In this document: in pieces, positions 27,201-36,092 of the stretch
Layout: the number at the start of each line of letters is the position of its first letter
Position numbering within the stretch: the first letter of the stretch is position 1
NCBI GenBank assembly: GCA_963978895.1
Contig: OZ022239.1
Coordinates: 11,413,774-11,477,773 of the forward strand
DNA: 64,000 bases
From: Erpobdella octoculata
Taxonomy: Eukaryota > Annelida > Clitellata > Hirudinida > Erpobdellidae
Reading direction: 5' to 3'
Made by a program: the position numbers and the translations under genes
The notes under the pieces: model-generated
What the model was told of the DNA's origin: nothing
Seen by the model: the letters and a program-made list of their open reading frames with translations, nothing else
The model's database searches: none

Positions 27201-30200
27201 AATTGATTTGTGGATATTCAACTTCAATGTTGGTGTCTCACTAGGGTTAGACAGTTGCAATAACTTCATTGAGATACATGGATGGATTCTGTTGATGTTA
27301 AGACCTAATTGATTACTGCTATTTTACCTGCTTTTCGTAAGCTGAGAAGCTTATATATATTAAAGTAGGAATAGAAAGACTTTGTAATGATGTATGCAGT
27401 TGTTCTAGATTCATTGAATTCTTACAGAATCAATTGTTATAATAGCAAAAGGAATTGACATCACTAATAAATTCTATCTCAATTCATTTGTTTCTTTAAA
27501 CTATTTTTAAAGTAACTTAGAGTGATTGATATGTTACTTACAGCTGAACGATGTTACAGCAACTTTGGCCGCTGTTACAACTCAGCACAGAGCTGACAGG
27601 CAAATGTGGATGCAATCCAAAGAAAAACTTATCAACCCTGTAAAACATCAAGAACTGTCTAATGAGTTGACACTAGTCATTGCTACCAATCGCAAATTGC
27701 AAAGCATGCTCGATCGCAGCCAATCAGATATCACTAAAATGCTGACCGGTTGGTGGTGTTATGTAATTTTTAAATTTAATAAATGGCCTTAATTCAGTGA
27801 ATTCAATATAATATGCCATCATTTTTTGTTGAATTTGTTATTTTTCTATTTTGTATGATGCATTTTTTTAGTGTACCCATGTATTAGTTTTATTTATTAT
27901 TAATTATAATATGATATTATTGTTATACCCAATTGAAATATTGCATTCTATCTGTACAAAGCAACAAGAGAATCATATGAGACAGAGATGAAAGTTTTAA
28001 TGAAAGAAAAAGATTTGGTTGATGTTCAAGCTACAAAGTTAAGGAAACTTTTAGAAGAAAAAGATAGTCTGCTCAAAAATGTGGTTAGATCAGCTGTTTC
28101 CAACATTTTTTATGTGACAATCTATATGTGAGTTTGCTCTGACTCTCACACAATGCAACAATTGAATCTAATTTTATATTGGTTTTAATCAATTTGAATT
28201 TTTAAAATTTTAAATAATCAAGTGTTAAATTTGTTATATGGTCTTTTTGATAGTTTATAGTTTTATAGTAGAGATGGGAATCGAACCCAAAATTAGAAGT
28301 TCGAGTTCGGTTCGGGTTCGGTCCCTTTTTGGTTCGAGTTTGATTCGGGTTCGGTTGCTGTGGGGTTCGAGTTCGGTTCGGGTTCCGTTGCTGTGGGGTT
28401 CGAGTTCAGTTCGACTTTTATTCGAGTTCGAATGCAATCGACAAGTTAAAGTTTGTTCGAGTTTAGCTCGAAATGTGATGACTATTGATTGAGTTCAGTT
28501 CAATTTTTTAATACACAAATAATAGGTACATTTATTTAAACATTATTTAAAATAAGAACAAATCAGAAATTTTAATTGTATTTTAAAAATATTAGTTGCT
28601 CTTTCAAAATCTGTTGAATGCAAATAAAGTAAATGTAAAAAATAAAAGTATTTTAAATAGCACCATAATTATAACAAGTAAATTAAAAACGAATTTTTAA
28701 AACCAATGCTTTTATATGTAATTAAAACACAAATTTTGCAATCAATTTTTTATTATATTACTCTTTTATTTTATGTTAAAGTCGAAATATCTTAATTATA
28801 TCAAAATATCGAAATTAATTAAAATTATCTAAATTTATTGACTTATTGTAAAATTAATAATTGAATATTGCATTGTCTTCTATTTTAAGCATGTATGCAA
28901 AATTTGAAAAAATCTATCATCAGGAAGTGACTCAAAAATTGATTGCAAGATTTGAAACAGACAGAGAAACAAACAGACAGACAGAGAAACAGAGACGACG
29001 AGTTAATAAAAGCATTGGTAATAATAATAAAAATATCATCAAAAAGCATCGAATTTAAATATCTCAACTATTTTCATGAAAATTTCGTACACGCTTGAGA
29101 ATCGCGGTCAGTGAGTGTGGTTCGTGTTAACTTGGTAAAATAGTCTGCCAGTCGGTTAGCGTTTTGTGGTAAAAAAAACCCTCAAGAAAACCCTCAAGAA
29201 ACCCCTCGATAAAATCCTCAAGAAAATTAACTAAATTAATTGACTTATTGTAAAACTAATAATTGAATATTGCATTGTCTTCTATCTTGAGCATGTATGC
29301 AAAATTTGAAAAAAATCTATCATCAGGAAGTGACTCAAAAATTGATTGCAAGATTTGAAACAGACAGAGAAACAGAGCCGACGAGTTAATAAAAGCATTG
29401 GTAAAAATATTTTATATAACACTATAATTATAGTCCCAAACTGTAATGACTTTGAATGTTATAATAGTTTAATAGACATAATTTAAATTTAATCATTTCA
29501 TCTTTACCATCTTCAAAAGGCAAATACACTTGAAACTATTCCAAATAGGACTCTTTGTCCATGTCGCATCTACTAATCGCGCCTGATTTTGAGACACCAG
29601 CTTATCAAAGTTTTTACAATCACTTCTAACTTTCGCTATATCAAGTTTTTTCGATGGAGAAGAAACAATGATACAATCCATTATAAATTATCGGATAGAA
29701 ATGCCGCCGCTTATAACAATGAAAACAATAACAAAACAAATAACGCTGGTCCGTTTTTTTTTCATAGATAAAAAAGCAAAGAAAAATAATCAAATAAGTG
29801 ATATTAAAAAGCTTGGCCCAATATTGTCATTTAATTTTCTAGGTTGGATTTTTTTAATTTTGTTCAGATGATGTTTTAACTGGGTTCGAGTTCGGTTCGA
29901 GTTCGACCATTAATGGGTTCGAGTTCGGTTCGAGTTCGACCGTCATTGGGTTCGAGTTCGACCGTCATTGGGTTCGAGTTCGACCGTCATTGGGTTCGAG
30001 TTCGACCGTCATTGGGTTCGAGTTCGACCGTCATTGGGTTCGAGTTCGGTGCATAAAAATTTGGGTTCGTTCGAGTTCGGTTCGAAATGCTAAAATGTGG
30101 GTTCGAGTTCGAAAAGTTCGGTTCGAGTTCGGTTCGATTCCCATCTCTATTTTATAGTCTCCTAACCTTTGTGTTGCAAATATATGTCTCAGATCATAAT

Positions 30201-30694
30201 TTGATTCTGTTTCTATTTTCTCTCTTTCTTTATCTAGGCTCACGATTGGTTCTTATTAGGCAAAGCAGAGTTATCTTGTATGCTTAGCTTTCAATTGTAT
30301 TGTATATATGTTTGACCAGCTATTGTATCATTTATGTGTTTGGTCAACAATGACATTTTTTATATGTCTCAAACTTCTATGTGTTCCATCAAGAAATTTT
30401 TTTTTAATTTTCAATTAAAATTTCCATCAATAATGATTTCACTGGTTCTAAAAATTAAAATGTTTATTAATGTAATTTTTATATTTTCTTTAATAAATTG
30501 TTTAGGATGAAAAATGGTTAAAGGCCGATCACCTCATAAAAGACTTGTACACAGAAAATTCACGACTTGTCAAATACCTTCAAAACCTTGAGAAGCAAAA
30601 CATTGATGCAAGCAGCAAAATCAGAACTTTAGAAGAAAAATGTCTCGTTTTAGGTGATCTTATTAGAAAACTTTGTCCTGCCGCCCTGGGTTGA
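19152..30694 (+). CDS. NIN: Ninein-family centrosomal protein (16 exons, 1082 aa)
   Basis: Ninein and ninein-like anchor microtubules at the centrosome and basal body. Exons that splice in frame: 19152-19283, 19473-19747, 20156-20228, 20414-20553, 21127-21255, 23584-23779, 23879-23971, 24104-24185, 24370-24551, 25000-25160, 25229-26360, 26899-26970, 27048-27116, 27544-27748, 27962-28080, 30506-30694; they sum to 3249 nt including TGA. All introns are GT-AG. The N-terminus aligns with the second EF-hand pair of vertebrate NINL. The long middle is coiled coil, and the last residues (LGDLIRKLCPAAL) match the conserved ninein C-terminus. Least certain: the ATG, the weak acceptor before 24370 and the exon 9 donor (24551 or 24560). 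It is shorter than human NIN (about 2090 aa) or NINL (about 1380 aa) and appears to lack the first EF-hand pair. Confidence 0.87.
20618..20860. repeat. GTTATGTTATGGCATTGTAAAA-type tandem repeat in ninein intron 4
   Basis: Three to four irregular copies of a roughly 30-bp unit containing GTTATGGCATTGTAAAAGTT, decaying rightward into scattered TTATGTTATG. Lies wholly within the intron. Confidence 0.7.
21512..21814 (+). pseudogene. hAT transposase C-terminal dimerisation domain remnant
   Basis: The last 75 or so residues match the hAT C-terminal dimerisation region: YWHHSQYPLLEVAAQKFLS, then APPTGVASEQMFSSVG and the following conserved R..L..EN..KLFF..N pattern. The rest of the transposase (BED finger, RNase H-like catalytic core) is missing. 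The frame ends at TAG just where the LINE fragment begins. Confidence 0.85.
21808..22615 (-). pseudogene. 5'-truncated L2/CR1-type LINE reverse transcriptase
   Basis: The minus-strand frame from about 22560 to 21808 encodes the C-terminal part of a jockey-superfamily reverse transcriptase and its tail. Markers are LKLNPDK, then RSLGFLFDSNLSLTLQI, SRIDYCNSLYYGLP, LHWLPLRYRVIFKI and a closing FRRGLKTHLF. One TAG at 22563-22561 sits where a conserved Trp is expected, and homology continues upstream to about 22615. No endonuclease domain remains, as expected of 5' truncation during target-primed integration. It lies antisense inside the hAT element. Confidence 0.8.
23210..23440. repeat. 21-bp minisatellite in ninein intron 5
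   Basis: About ten tandem copies of GTACACATAAAGTCAGCACTT with point variants (GTACTCAT, AAATCCGC, ATTTCTAAGC). It contributes the open frames seen on both strands. Confidence 0.9.
24776..24893 (+). other. tRNA-like SINE relic in ninein intron 9
   Basis: A box-A-like TGGTTAAAGTTGCTGACTGG and a hairpin (TTGCTGACTGGAA / GGTTCCGGTCAGCAA) are followed about 85 bp later by a weak box-B-like GGTTTCGTTCCAAG. This resembles a decayed tRNA-derived SINE with a long variable region. Weak evidence. Confidence 0.3.
25229..26360 (+). CDS. NIN: Ninein coiled-coil exon 11
   Basis: The largest exon: 377 codons of almost continuous heptad-type coiled coil rich in Glu, Lys and Leu. The upstream junction is supported by phase: exon 10 ends CA at 25160 and this exon begins with G, restoring a Gln codon. 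The donor after GAGCAG at 26360 is GTAATA. Reading past it gives a hydrophobic tail that belongs to the intron. Confidence 0.85.
26413..26839 (-). mobile_element. Solo LTR in ninein intron 11 with 5-bp TSD
   Basis: The 427-bp unit begins TGTCACG and ends CGTGACA and is flanked by ATTAT on both sides (26408-26412 and 26840-26844). The minus strand carries an AATAAA polyadenylation hexamer (complement near 26482), suggesting minus orientation. No internal region remains, so it is a solo LTR left by LTR-LTR recombination. Confidence 0.8.
28855..29045 (+). repeat. CAGACAGA-containing interspersed repeat (copy 1)
   Basis: Contains ATTGCATTGTCTTCTA, CAGGAAGTGACTCAAAAA, GCAAGATTTGAAACAGACAG and GACGAGTTAATAAAAGCATT. 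Near-identical copies lie at 29258-29402 (+) and 61790-61995 (-). The layout (fixed head, CAGACAGA tract, ATAAAAG...GTAAA tail) resembles a SINE or short LINE 3' end. Confidence 0.6.
29258..29402 (+). repeat. CAGACAGA-containing interspersed repeat (copy 2)
   Basis: Shorter copy of the repeat at 28855-29045 with a reduced CAGACAGA tract. Two copies within one hAT element imply either a local duplication or two insertions. Confidence 0.6.
29493..29681 (-). pseudogene. Possible hAT transposase N-terminal remnant
   Basis: A 62-residue frame inside the hAT element contains TWTKSPIWNSFKC, reminiscent of the start of a BED zinc finger (S-x-VW-x-x-F) of hAT transposases. The finger's remaining Cys/His ligands are absent. 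Location is the main support. Confidence 0.35.
30506..30694 (+). CDS. NIN: Ninein terminal exon 16
   Basis: Encodes 62 residues and TGA. The sequence LYTENSRLVKYLQNLEKQN...LGDLIRKLCPAAL corresponds to the extreme C-terminus of vertebrate ninein, which ends in a similar NIVRNLTPAPL block. It is separated from exon 15 by a 2.4-kb intron that is mostly a hAT element. Confidence 0.85.
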   Translation, partial: DEKWLKADHLIKDLYTENSRLVKYLQNLEKQNIDASSKIRTLEEKCLVLGDLIRKLCPAALG

Positions 30695-31179
30695 CATTTG
30701 TTTTCAAAACGTTGTTGAGAAGGGGTTTTTTATTTATTTGTTTCAATTTGCTGTAGAACCTCAGAAATTTGCTTTCTTTTGCTATGAGAGTTAGAAAATA
30801 ACGTATATTTTGTTATGTTAGTGTGTTTTCAGAGTGCCTTTTATAGTGATTGTAGAAGTCTTTTTATTGAATATCATGTCACACCTGTCTAGTTAATATT
30901 TCATTTGCTAACTTGTTAGTTATCTTAAAAGATTTTAGATAAGTTATTTTGGAAGTTTATTTATTTATTTTTTGAAAGTTTATTTTCGTCATTCCATTGT
31001 TGGAACCAAGTGCCTTTTAATAATTCAAATTATATATTTGTATAGGATTTTTACACACTTGCAACTGCTTTAACAAAACTATTTATTGTTAAACAGATTG
31101 TTTGTTTCAGTGCAATCAACTTCTTGTTATATTGAACAGTATTTTTGTTGTTTTATGCTTAATCCACACACTTACTTTT

Positions 31180-31185
31180 AATAAA
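31180..31185 (+). promoter_or_regulatory. Candidate polyadenylation signal of the ninein gene
   Basis: AATAAA, 486 bp after the stop codon and 49 bp before the 5' LTR of the CsRn1-like element. It is the most plausible 3' end signal seen. The downstream GU-rich element would fall at or across the insertion point. Confidence 0.45.
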
Positions 31186-31233
31186 ATAGTTGATAATTAG
31201 AGATATTTGAATTACATTTTTTCATGTTGGTAC

Positions 31234-31481
31234 TGTAGGATTTTATATATTATTATAATTAGCATAATATATTATTAATTATTATTATATTATAAGTGTT
31301 ATTTTATCATTTATTATTTTATCTATTTTAATGTTATATTCATGTTGCTTGTTGTTTATTCTTGGTTTTTCCACTACAGTTAGGACATCGTGTACATCGT
31401 TGGTTTTATCTGGTGATTTCAAATAAATCTTGATTGTAGCTTTACGTGTAGTTTTTACATCGTACCTTCGTTTCCGCTACA
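31234..31481 (+). repeat. 5' LTR of CsRn1-like element
   Basis: TGTAGGATTTTATAT...TTTCCGCTACA; starts TG and ends CA. AATAAA lies inside, at the TTCAAATAAATCTTG segment. Confidence 0.92.
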
Positions 31482-31484
31482 AAT

Positions 31485-31496
31485 TGGTGACCCGAC
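31485..31496 (+). other. Primer-binding site
   Basis: TGGTGACCCGAC three bases after the 5' LTR. The form resembles the TGGTGACCCCGAC type used by CsRn1 relatives, ascribed there to tRNA-Trp priming; here one C is lacking. Confidence 0.7.
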
Positions 31497-31506
31497 TATA
31501 GAAAAT

Positions 31507-31818
31507 ATGGAAGATTTCATTGATTTCACAAGTACGGACAGCACGCCGATGTCGAGCGATGATCCAGCACAATCGACACCATCACACGCAGGCATCTACG
31601 CTATGCTGCAACAGCTCACAACTATCATCTCTGCCCTAGAAGCCAACCAATCAGGTAGGAGCCGGTCAGGGAGTCGACAACCGTCGTCATTGCGACGCCG
31701 TTCTCGCAGTTCCGGTACAAAACCAGGCATGTGCTGGTACCATCAGACGTTTGGAGAAAAAGCCAAGAAGTGCATTCAGCCGTGCAGCTGGGATTTAAAA
31801 GACAGGGCCGGACAGTAG
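31507..31818 (+). CDS. Truncated Gag of CsRn1-like element
   Basis: The 103-residue product starts at the first ATG after the PBS. Near its end it has [18 protein letters not shown], the Cys/His gag motif of CsRn1-type elements. The capsid part normally preceding this motif is missing: the family's Gag is usually two to three times longer. The frame ends at TAG inside pol, which overlaps in the -1 frame. Presumed structural protein of the particle, probably not functional alone. Confidence 0.8.
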   Translation: MEDFIDFTSTDSTPMSSDDPAQSTPSHAGIYAMLQQLTTIISALEANQSGRSRSGSRQPSSLRRRSRSSGTKPGMCWYHQTFGEKAKKCIQPCSWDLKDRAGQ

Positions 31819-34055
31819 GGGCGACGTCTGTCCACGGCCAACAAAACGTGAGTCGCCTATTATTTATCAAAGACGCATTCAACAGCCTCACGTTCCTCAT
31901 CGACACTGGTGCAGAAGTTAGCGTCATCCCTCCACCAGCCAAGCATTCTCTCACCCCATCATCATTCACTCTTCATGCAGCCAACAACTCCATCATCAAA
32001 ACTTATGGGCAGAAATCCCTGATGGTTAACCTCGGTTTACGCAGGCAATACCCCTGGGTTTTTCTCGTAGCCGAGGTCCAGAAACCCATCATTGGAGCGG
32101 ATTTTCTGTCTCATTTCAATCTGGTGGTGGACATGTCCAGTCAATGCTTGGTGGACAACACAACATCCTTGGCTGTCATCGGGTCAATCTCCAAGTCATT
32201 GCCGACTCAGATTCGGGTTGCAAGATCTTCTGTTGAGGCAGTAGCAAGACTTCTAGAAAGATACCCAACCATCAGCCGACCATCAAATTTCAACGAGGAA
32301 GTGCAACACAAGACAAGGCACAGTATCGTCACCAAGGGACCTCCAACATTTTCAAGGCCACGCCGTCTGCCACCGGAGAAGTTAAAGCTCGCAAAAGTGG
32401 AATTCGACCACATGATCCAACTAGGCATAATAAGACCCTCATCAAGTCCGTGGTCTTCGCCTCTTCATTTGGTACCAAAGGCATCTGGAGATTGGAGGCC
32501 ATGCGGCGACTACCGTGCATTGAACAGCAACACAATTCCCGATAGATATCCAGTTCCTCACCTGCACGATTTTTCAAGCAACCTCATCAATTGCAAGATA
32601 TTCTCAAGAATCGATTTGGTGAGAGCTTTCCACCATATTCCAATTGCAGAGGAAGACATCCAGAAAACCGCCATTACAACACCTTTCGGATTGTACGAAT
32701 TCGTACGTCTTCCTTTCGATTTACAAGAGATTGCCGACTTACAAGCAGATGATCTCAATCTACAATTACAACACACCTCTCTACAGATCGAGAAAGTTCC
32801 TGTCCCCTCAGGCCGAGGATATATTTTTGTGGACACGTCCTTAGGAGAACCAAGACCAGTTGTTCCAGAACAACTCCGACACAAAATATTTTTGAACCTT
32901 CATTCTCTATCCCATCCAGGCGCAAGAGCCACATCTAGATTGGTTCGACAAAGATTTGTATGGCCAAACATGGATAGAGATGTCAGAACGTGGTGCCGAG
33001 AATGTCTGTCATGCCAAAAAAACAAAATACACAGACACACAGCCACGGCACTGACTAAGTTTCCGCTATCGAAAAGCCGTTTTCAACACGTCCACATTGA
33101 CCTGGTAGGACCACTTCCTTCATCTAATGGTTGCTCGCACATTCTTACATGTGTGGATCGCTTTACCAGATGGCCGGTAGCCATTCCTTTAATTGACATT
33201 TCCACAGATACAGTAATACAGAATTTTATATCAGGATGGGTAGCAAATTTTGGAGTACCTGAGACACTTACGACGGACCGAGGCAGCCAATTTTCATCAC
33301 ACTTCTTTCAACAGATGAGCAAGCTGTTAGGCATCCATCATATTAGAACTACTGCCTACCACCCTGCGTCCAATGGAATGGTCGAACGTTTCCATCGTCA
33401 ACTCAAGGCTTCACTGTCATCTCACACTTCAAAGTCAGGATGGACTGAAGCATTGCCAATAGTCCTCTTGGGTATCCGCTCGACAGTCAAAGAAGATCTC
33501 CAATGTTCACCAGCTGAACTGGTTTATGGCACGACACTTAGACTCCCAGGTGAATTTCCTTCGACATCCGCAGCCAACTCATATCTCAATACAACAGGCT
33601 ACGTTGCTCGCTTGAAGGATCACATAAAACAGCATAAGGCACATCAACCTAGGCCACAGAAGAAAACGTCATATGTACCTAAAGCCCTGCACTCTACACC
33701 ACAGGTATGGATTCGTGTGGACCATCATAGACATCCATTGCAACCTCGATATGACGGGCCATATGATGTAGTGGAACGCCATGAACAATATTTTGTAGTC
33801 AACAAGAATGGACGACGAGACACAGTTTCAGTGGAACGACTAAAGCCTGCATTCACCACGACTGCAACTCCAATCCCCACAGAAACGTCTAGAACGACTG
33901 TAACATCAACACCGATCACAGCAACGCCACCGACCTCAGTGAAGACGACCGGGACACACACGGACCACCAGCCCACTTCACTGCACTCTCCTGTCAAGAC
34001 AAGGTCCGGCAGAAGAGTCCATTGGCCAAAAAGACTTGCTGATTATATGATGTGA
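31731..34055 (+). CDS. Pol of CsRn1-like element (protease, RT fingers, integrase)
   Basis: Open frame of 774 residues. An aspartic protease motif [11 protein letters not shown] lies at 58-68. RT fingers and motif A follow ([13 protein letters not shown], then [10 protein letters not shown] with Asp295). At about residue 329, after [11 protein letters not shown], the frame jumps straight to the region before integrase; the RT YxDD box, thumb and RNase H are absent. Integrase looks complete: zinc ligands His391, His395, Cys425, Cys428 and catalytic Asp457, Asp516 and Glu552 with 35 residues between the last two. Translation is expected by frameshift from gag; codons before the slippery site are not part of the product. 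It cannot reverse transcribe, so mobility would need proteins from a relative. Confidence 0.9.
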   Translation: MLVPSDVWRKSQEVHSAVQLGFKRQGRTVGATSVHGQQNVSRLLFIKDAFNSLTFLIDTGAEVSVIPPPAKHSLTPSSFTLHAANNSIIKTYGQKSLMVNLGLRRQYPWVFLVAEVQKPIIGADFLSHFNLVVDMSSQCLVDNTTSLAVIGSISKSLPTQIRVARSSVEAVARLLERYPTISRPSNFNEEVQHKTRHSIVTKGPPTFSRPRRLPPEKLKLAKVEFDHMIQLGIIRPSSSPWSSPLHLVPKASGDWRPCGDYRALNSNTIPDRYPVPHLHDFSSNLINCKIFSRIDLVRAFHHIPIAEEDIQKTAITTPFGLYEFVRLPFDLQEIADLQADDLNLQLQHTSLQIEKVPVPSGRGYIFVDTSLGEPRPVVPEQLRHKIFLNLHSLSHPGARATSRLVRQRFVWPNMDRDVRTWCRECLSCQKNKIHRHTATALTKFPLSKSRFQHVHIDLVGPLPSSNGCSHILTCVDRFTRWPVAIPLIDISTDTVIQNFISGWVANFGVPETLTTDRGSQFSSHFFQQMSKLLGIHHIRTTAYHPASNGMVERFHRQLKASLSSHTSKSGWTEALPIVLLGIRSTVKEDLQCSPAELVYGTTLRLPGEFPSTSAANSYLNTTGYVARLKDHIKQHKAHQPRPQKKTSYVPKALHSTPQVWIRVDHHRHPLQPRYDGPYDVVERHEQYFVVNKNGRRDTVSVERLKPAFTTTATPIPTETSRTTVTSTPITATPPTSVKTTGTHTDHQPTSLHSPVKTRSGRRVHWPKRLADYMM
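31794..31800 (+). promoter_or_regulatory. -1 ribosomal frameshift heptamer
   Basis: T TTA AAA in the gag frame, a canonical X-XXY-YYZ slippery site, 16 bp before the end of gag and inside the gag-pol overlap. Slipping by -1 enters the pol frame at GGA-TTT-AAA-AGA. I did not work out a downstream pseudoknot. Confidence 0.75.
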
Positions 34056-34117
34056 CATTTCAAATTTTATTTCTCATTTTTTTTCTCGTTCGCGTTGCTC
34101 TCTGGTGAGGGAGTATT

Positions 34118-34365
34118 TGTAGGATTTTATATATTATTATAATTAGCATAATATATTATTAATTATTATTATATTATAAGTGTTATTTTATCATTTATTA
34201 TTTTATCTATTTTAATGTTATATTCATGTTGCTTGTTGTTTATTCTTGGTTTTTCCACTACAGTTAGGACATCGTGTACATCGTTGGTTTTATCTAGTGA
34301 TTTCAAATAAATCTTGATTGTAGCTTTACGTGTAGTTTTTACATCGTACCTTCGTTTCCGCTACA
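34118..34365 (+). repeat. 3' LTR of CsRn1-like element
   Basis: Matches the 5' LTR at all but one position I could see. It is preceded by a weak purine tract GGTGAGGGAG (34104-34113). Confidence 0.92.
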
Positions 34366-34665
34366 GTACTAGAGTACTGCTCGGACTATTTTTTTGCGGC
34401 CCGGCCTTGGCCGTAATTACAGGTCTAAAATCCCTATGAAAGCTCCTCCTCTCTTGACCTATTTTTAATTTTAGCTAGTCAAAAAGCTGGTTAAATTTTA
34501 CTTGTAAGATTTGTGTACAGAGAAAGACACAAACCCACAAACAGAGATTGTAGCTTGAATAAAAGTTTGTAAAAATACATTTTTTAAAAGCAACGTTTTT
34601 CTTGCGCCATAAAAAGTAAAAAATAATATTCCTATGAGCCTGACAGAATTTCTGAATAACTTGGT
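34366..34665. other. Repeat-derived spacer
   Basis: Begins TAGAGTACTGCTCGG and GCGGCCCGGCC, resembling the GC-rich head region of the CTAGCAG-family repeats. At 34478-34585 lies CTAGTCAAAAAGCTGG...AATAAAAGTTTGTAAAAAT, a repeat also present at 61608-61715. Confidence 0.5.
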
Positions 34666-34833
34666 CACATTATGGTAGCATACTTTATAACAGTTTCTAA
34701 TTCATAAACAACAAAAAACGTTGGGCGCATTATTTTTTATAAATGTTTGTTTGATAGAAGTTTTGATGTTGTATATGCGTCCAATGTTTTTCATTGTATT
34801 AGAAACTGTTATAAAGTATGTTACCATAATGTG
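34666..34833. mobile_element. Hairpin MITE, 36-bp TIRs
   Basis: Arms 34666-34701 and 34798-34833 (CACATTATGGTAGCATACTT...) are inverted repeats with one mismatch. Weaker complementarity continues inward, so the 168-bp unit would fold almost wholly into a hairpin. No target duplication was found. Confidence 0.65.
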
Positions 34834-35297
34834 AAACTGAAAATACTACATGCATTATAATCAAATCTCTTCCATGAACGTCCCCAAAAAGTGGCAACAG
34901 GCTTAGTTGGTTTTTGGATTGGAAGTCAAAACAATAGCATTAGATGATCAGATAAACCAGTTTCTTGCACAGAAACTTGAAGATTTACCACATCATCACG
35001 TGAAATCACGAGACCAAGCTGCCTCCAAACCGATGCGTTGGAATTGTCTCATGAATAATCAAATTGAAAGAAGTAAGTAATTCTCGCAGTTTCATTGCAA
35101 TGTCAATAGACTGAGACGCAATCAGATCACAGATTCGAGACGATTTCTCCTTGATCGAACACACATTATGAAAAGTAACAGACAGGCCAGCAAAAACTTC
35201 CTTATTAAAAACTGTTTTTGAATTTTTGCAATTGATTACCCTGGATGCAGTACCGAAAGAGCGAATCTTTAGCTAAATTTGCATTTAATTTAATCTT

Positions 35298-35995
<698 letters not shown>

Positions 35996-36092
35996 TTGGT
36001 GACCCCGACGTATTTACGCATTTTCATCCGTAAATATATTTTTCTGAAGTTATTTGATCACAAGTGACCGAATTTTTTTTGATTTGGTAAAG

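Larger units (their letters stand above)
28269..30149. mobile_element. hAT transposon in ninein intron 15, intact 8-bp TSD
   Basis: TIRs TAGAGATGGGAATCGAAC and its exact complement bound 1881 bp, flanked by identical duplications TTTTATAG (28261-28268 and 30150-30157). Both sub-terminal regions are arrays of GAGTTCGGTTCG-type repeats, including a 22-bp tandem unit (GGGTTCGAGTTCGACCGTCA plus TT) at 29930-30045. Such arrays are expected of transposase-binding ends. The interior holds a small remnant frame and two copies of a CAGACAGA-containing repeat. Non-autonomous. Confidence 0.93.
31234..34365 (+). mobile_element. CsRn1-like Ty3/Gypsy retrotransposon, internally deleted
   Basis: Two 248-bp LTRs (31234-31481, 34118-34365) differ at one base that I can find (CTGGTG versus CTAGTG) and are flanked by a 4-bp duplication GTAC (31230-31233, 34366-34369). 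A PBS TGGTGACCCGAC follows the 5' LTR. The gag Cys-motif, the -1 frame relation of pol to gag and the D,D35E integrase fit the CsRn1 clade. At 3.1 kb it is short: much of gag and the reverse transcriptase palm plus RNase H are missing, yet pol is one open frame. Confidence 0.92.
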
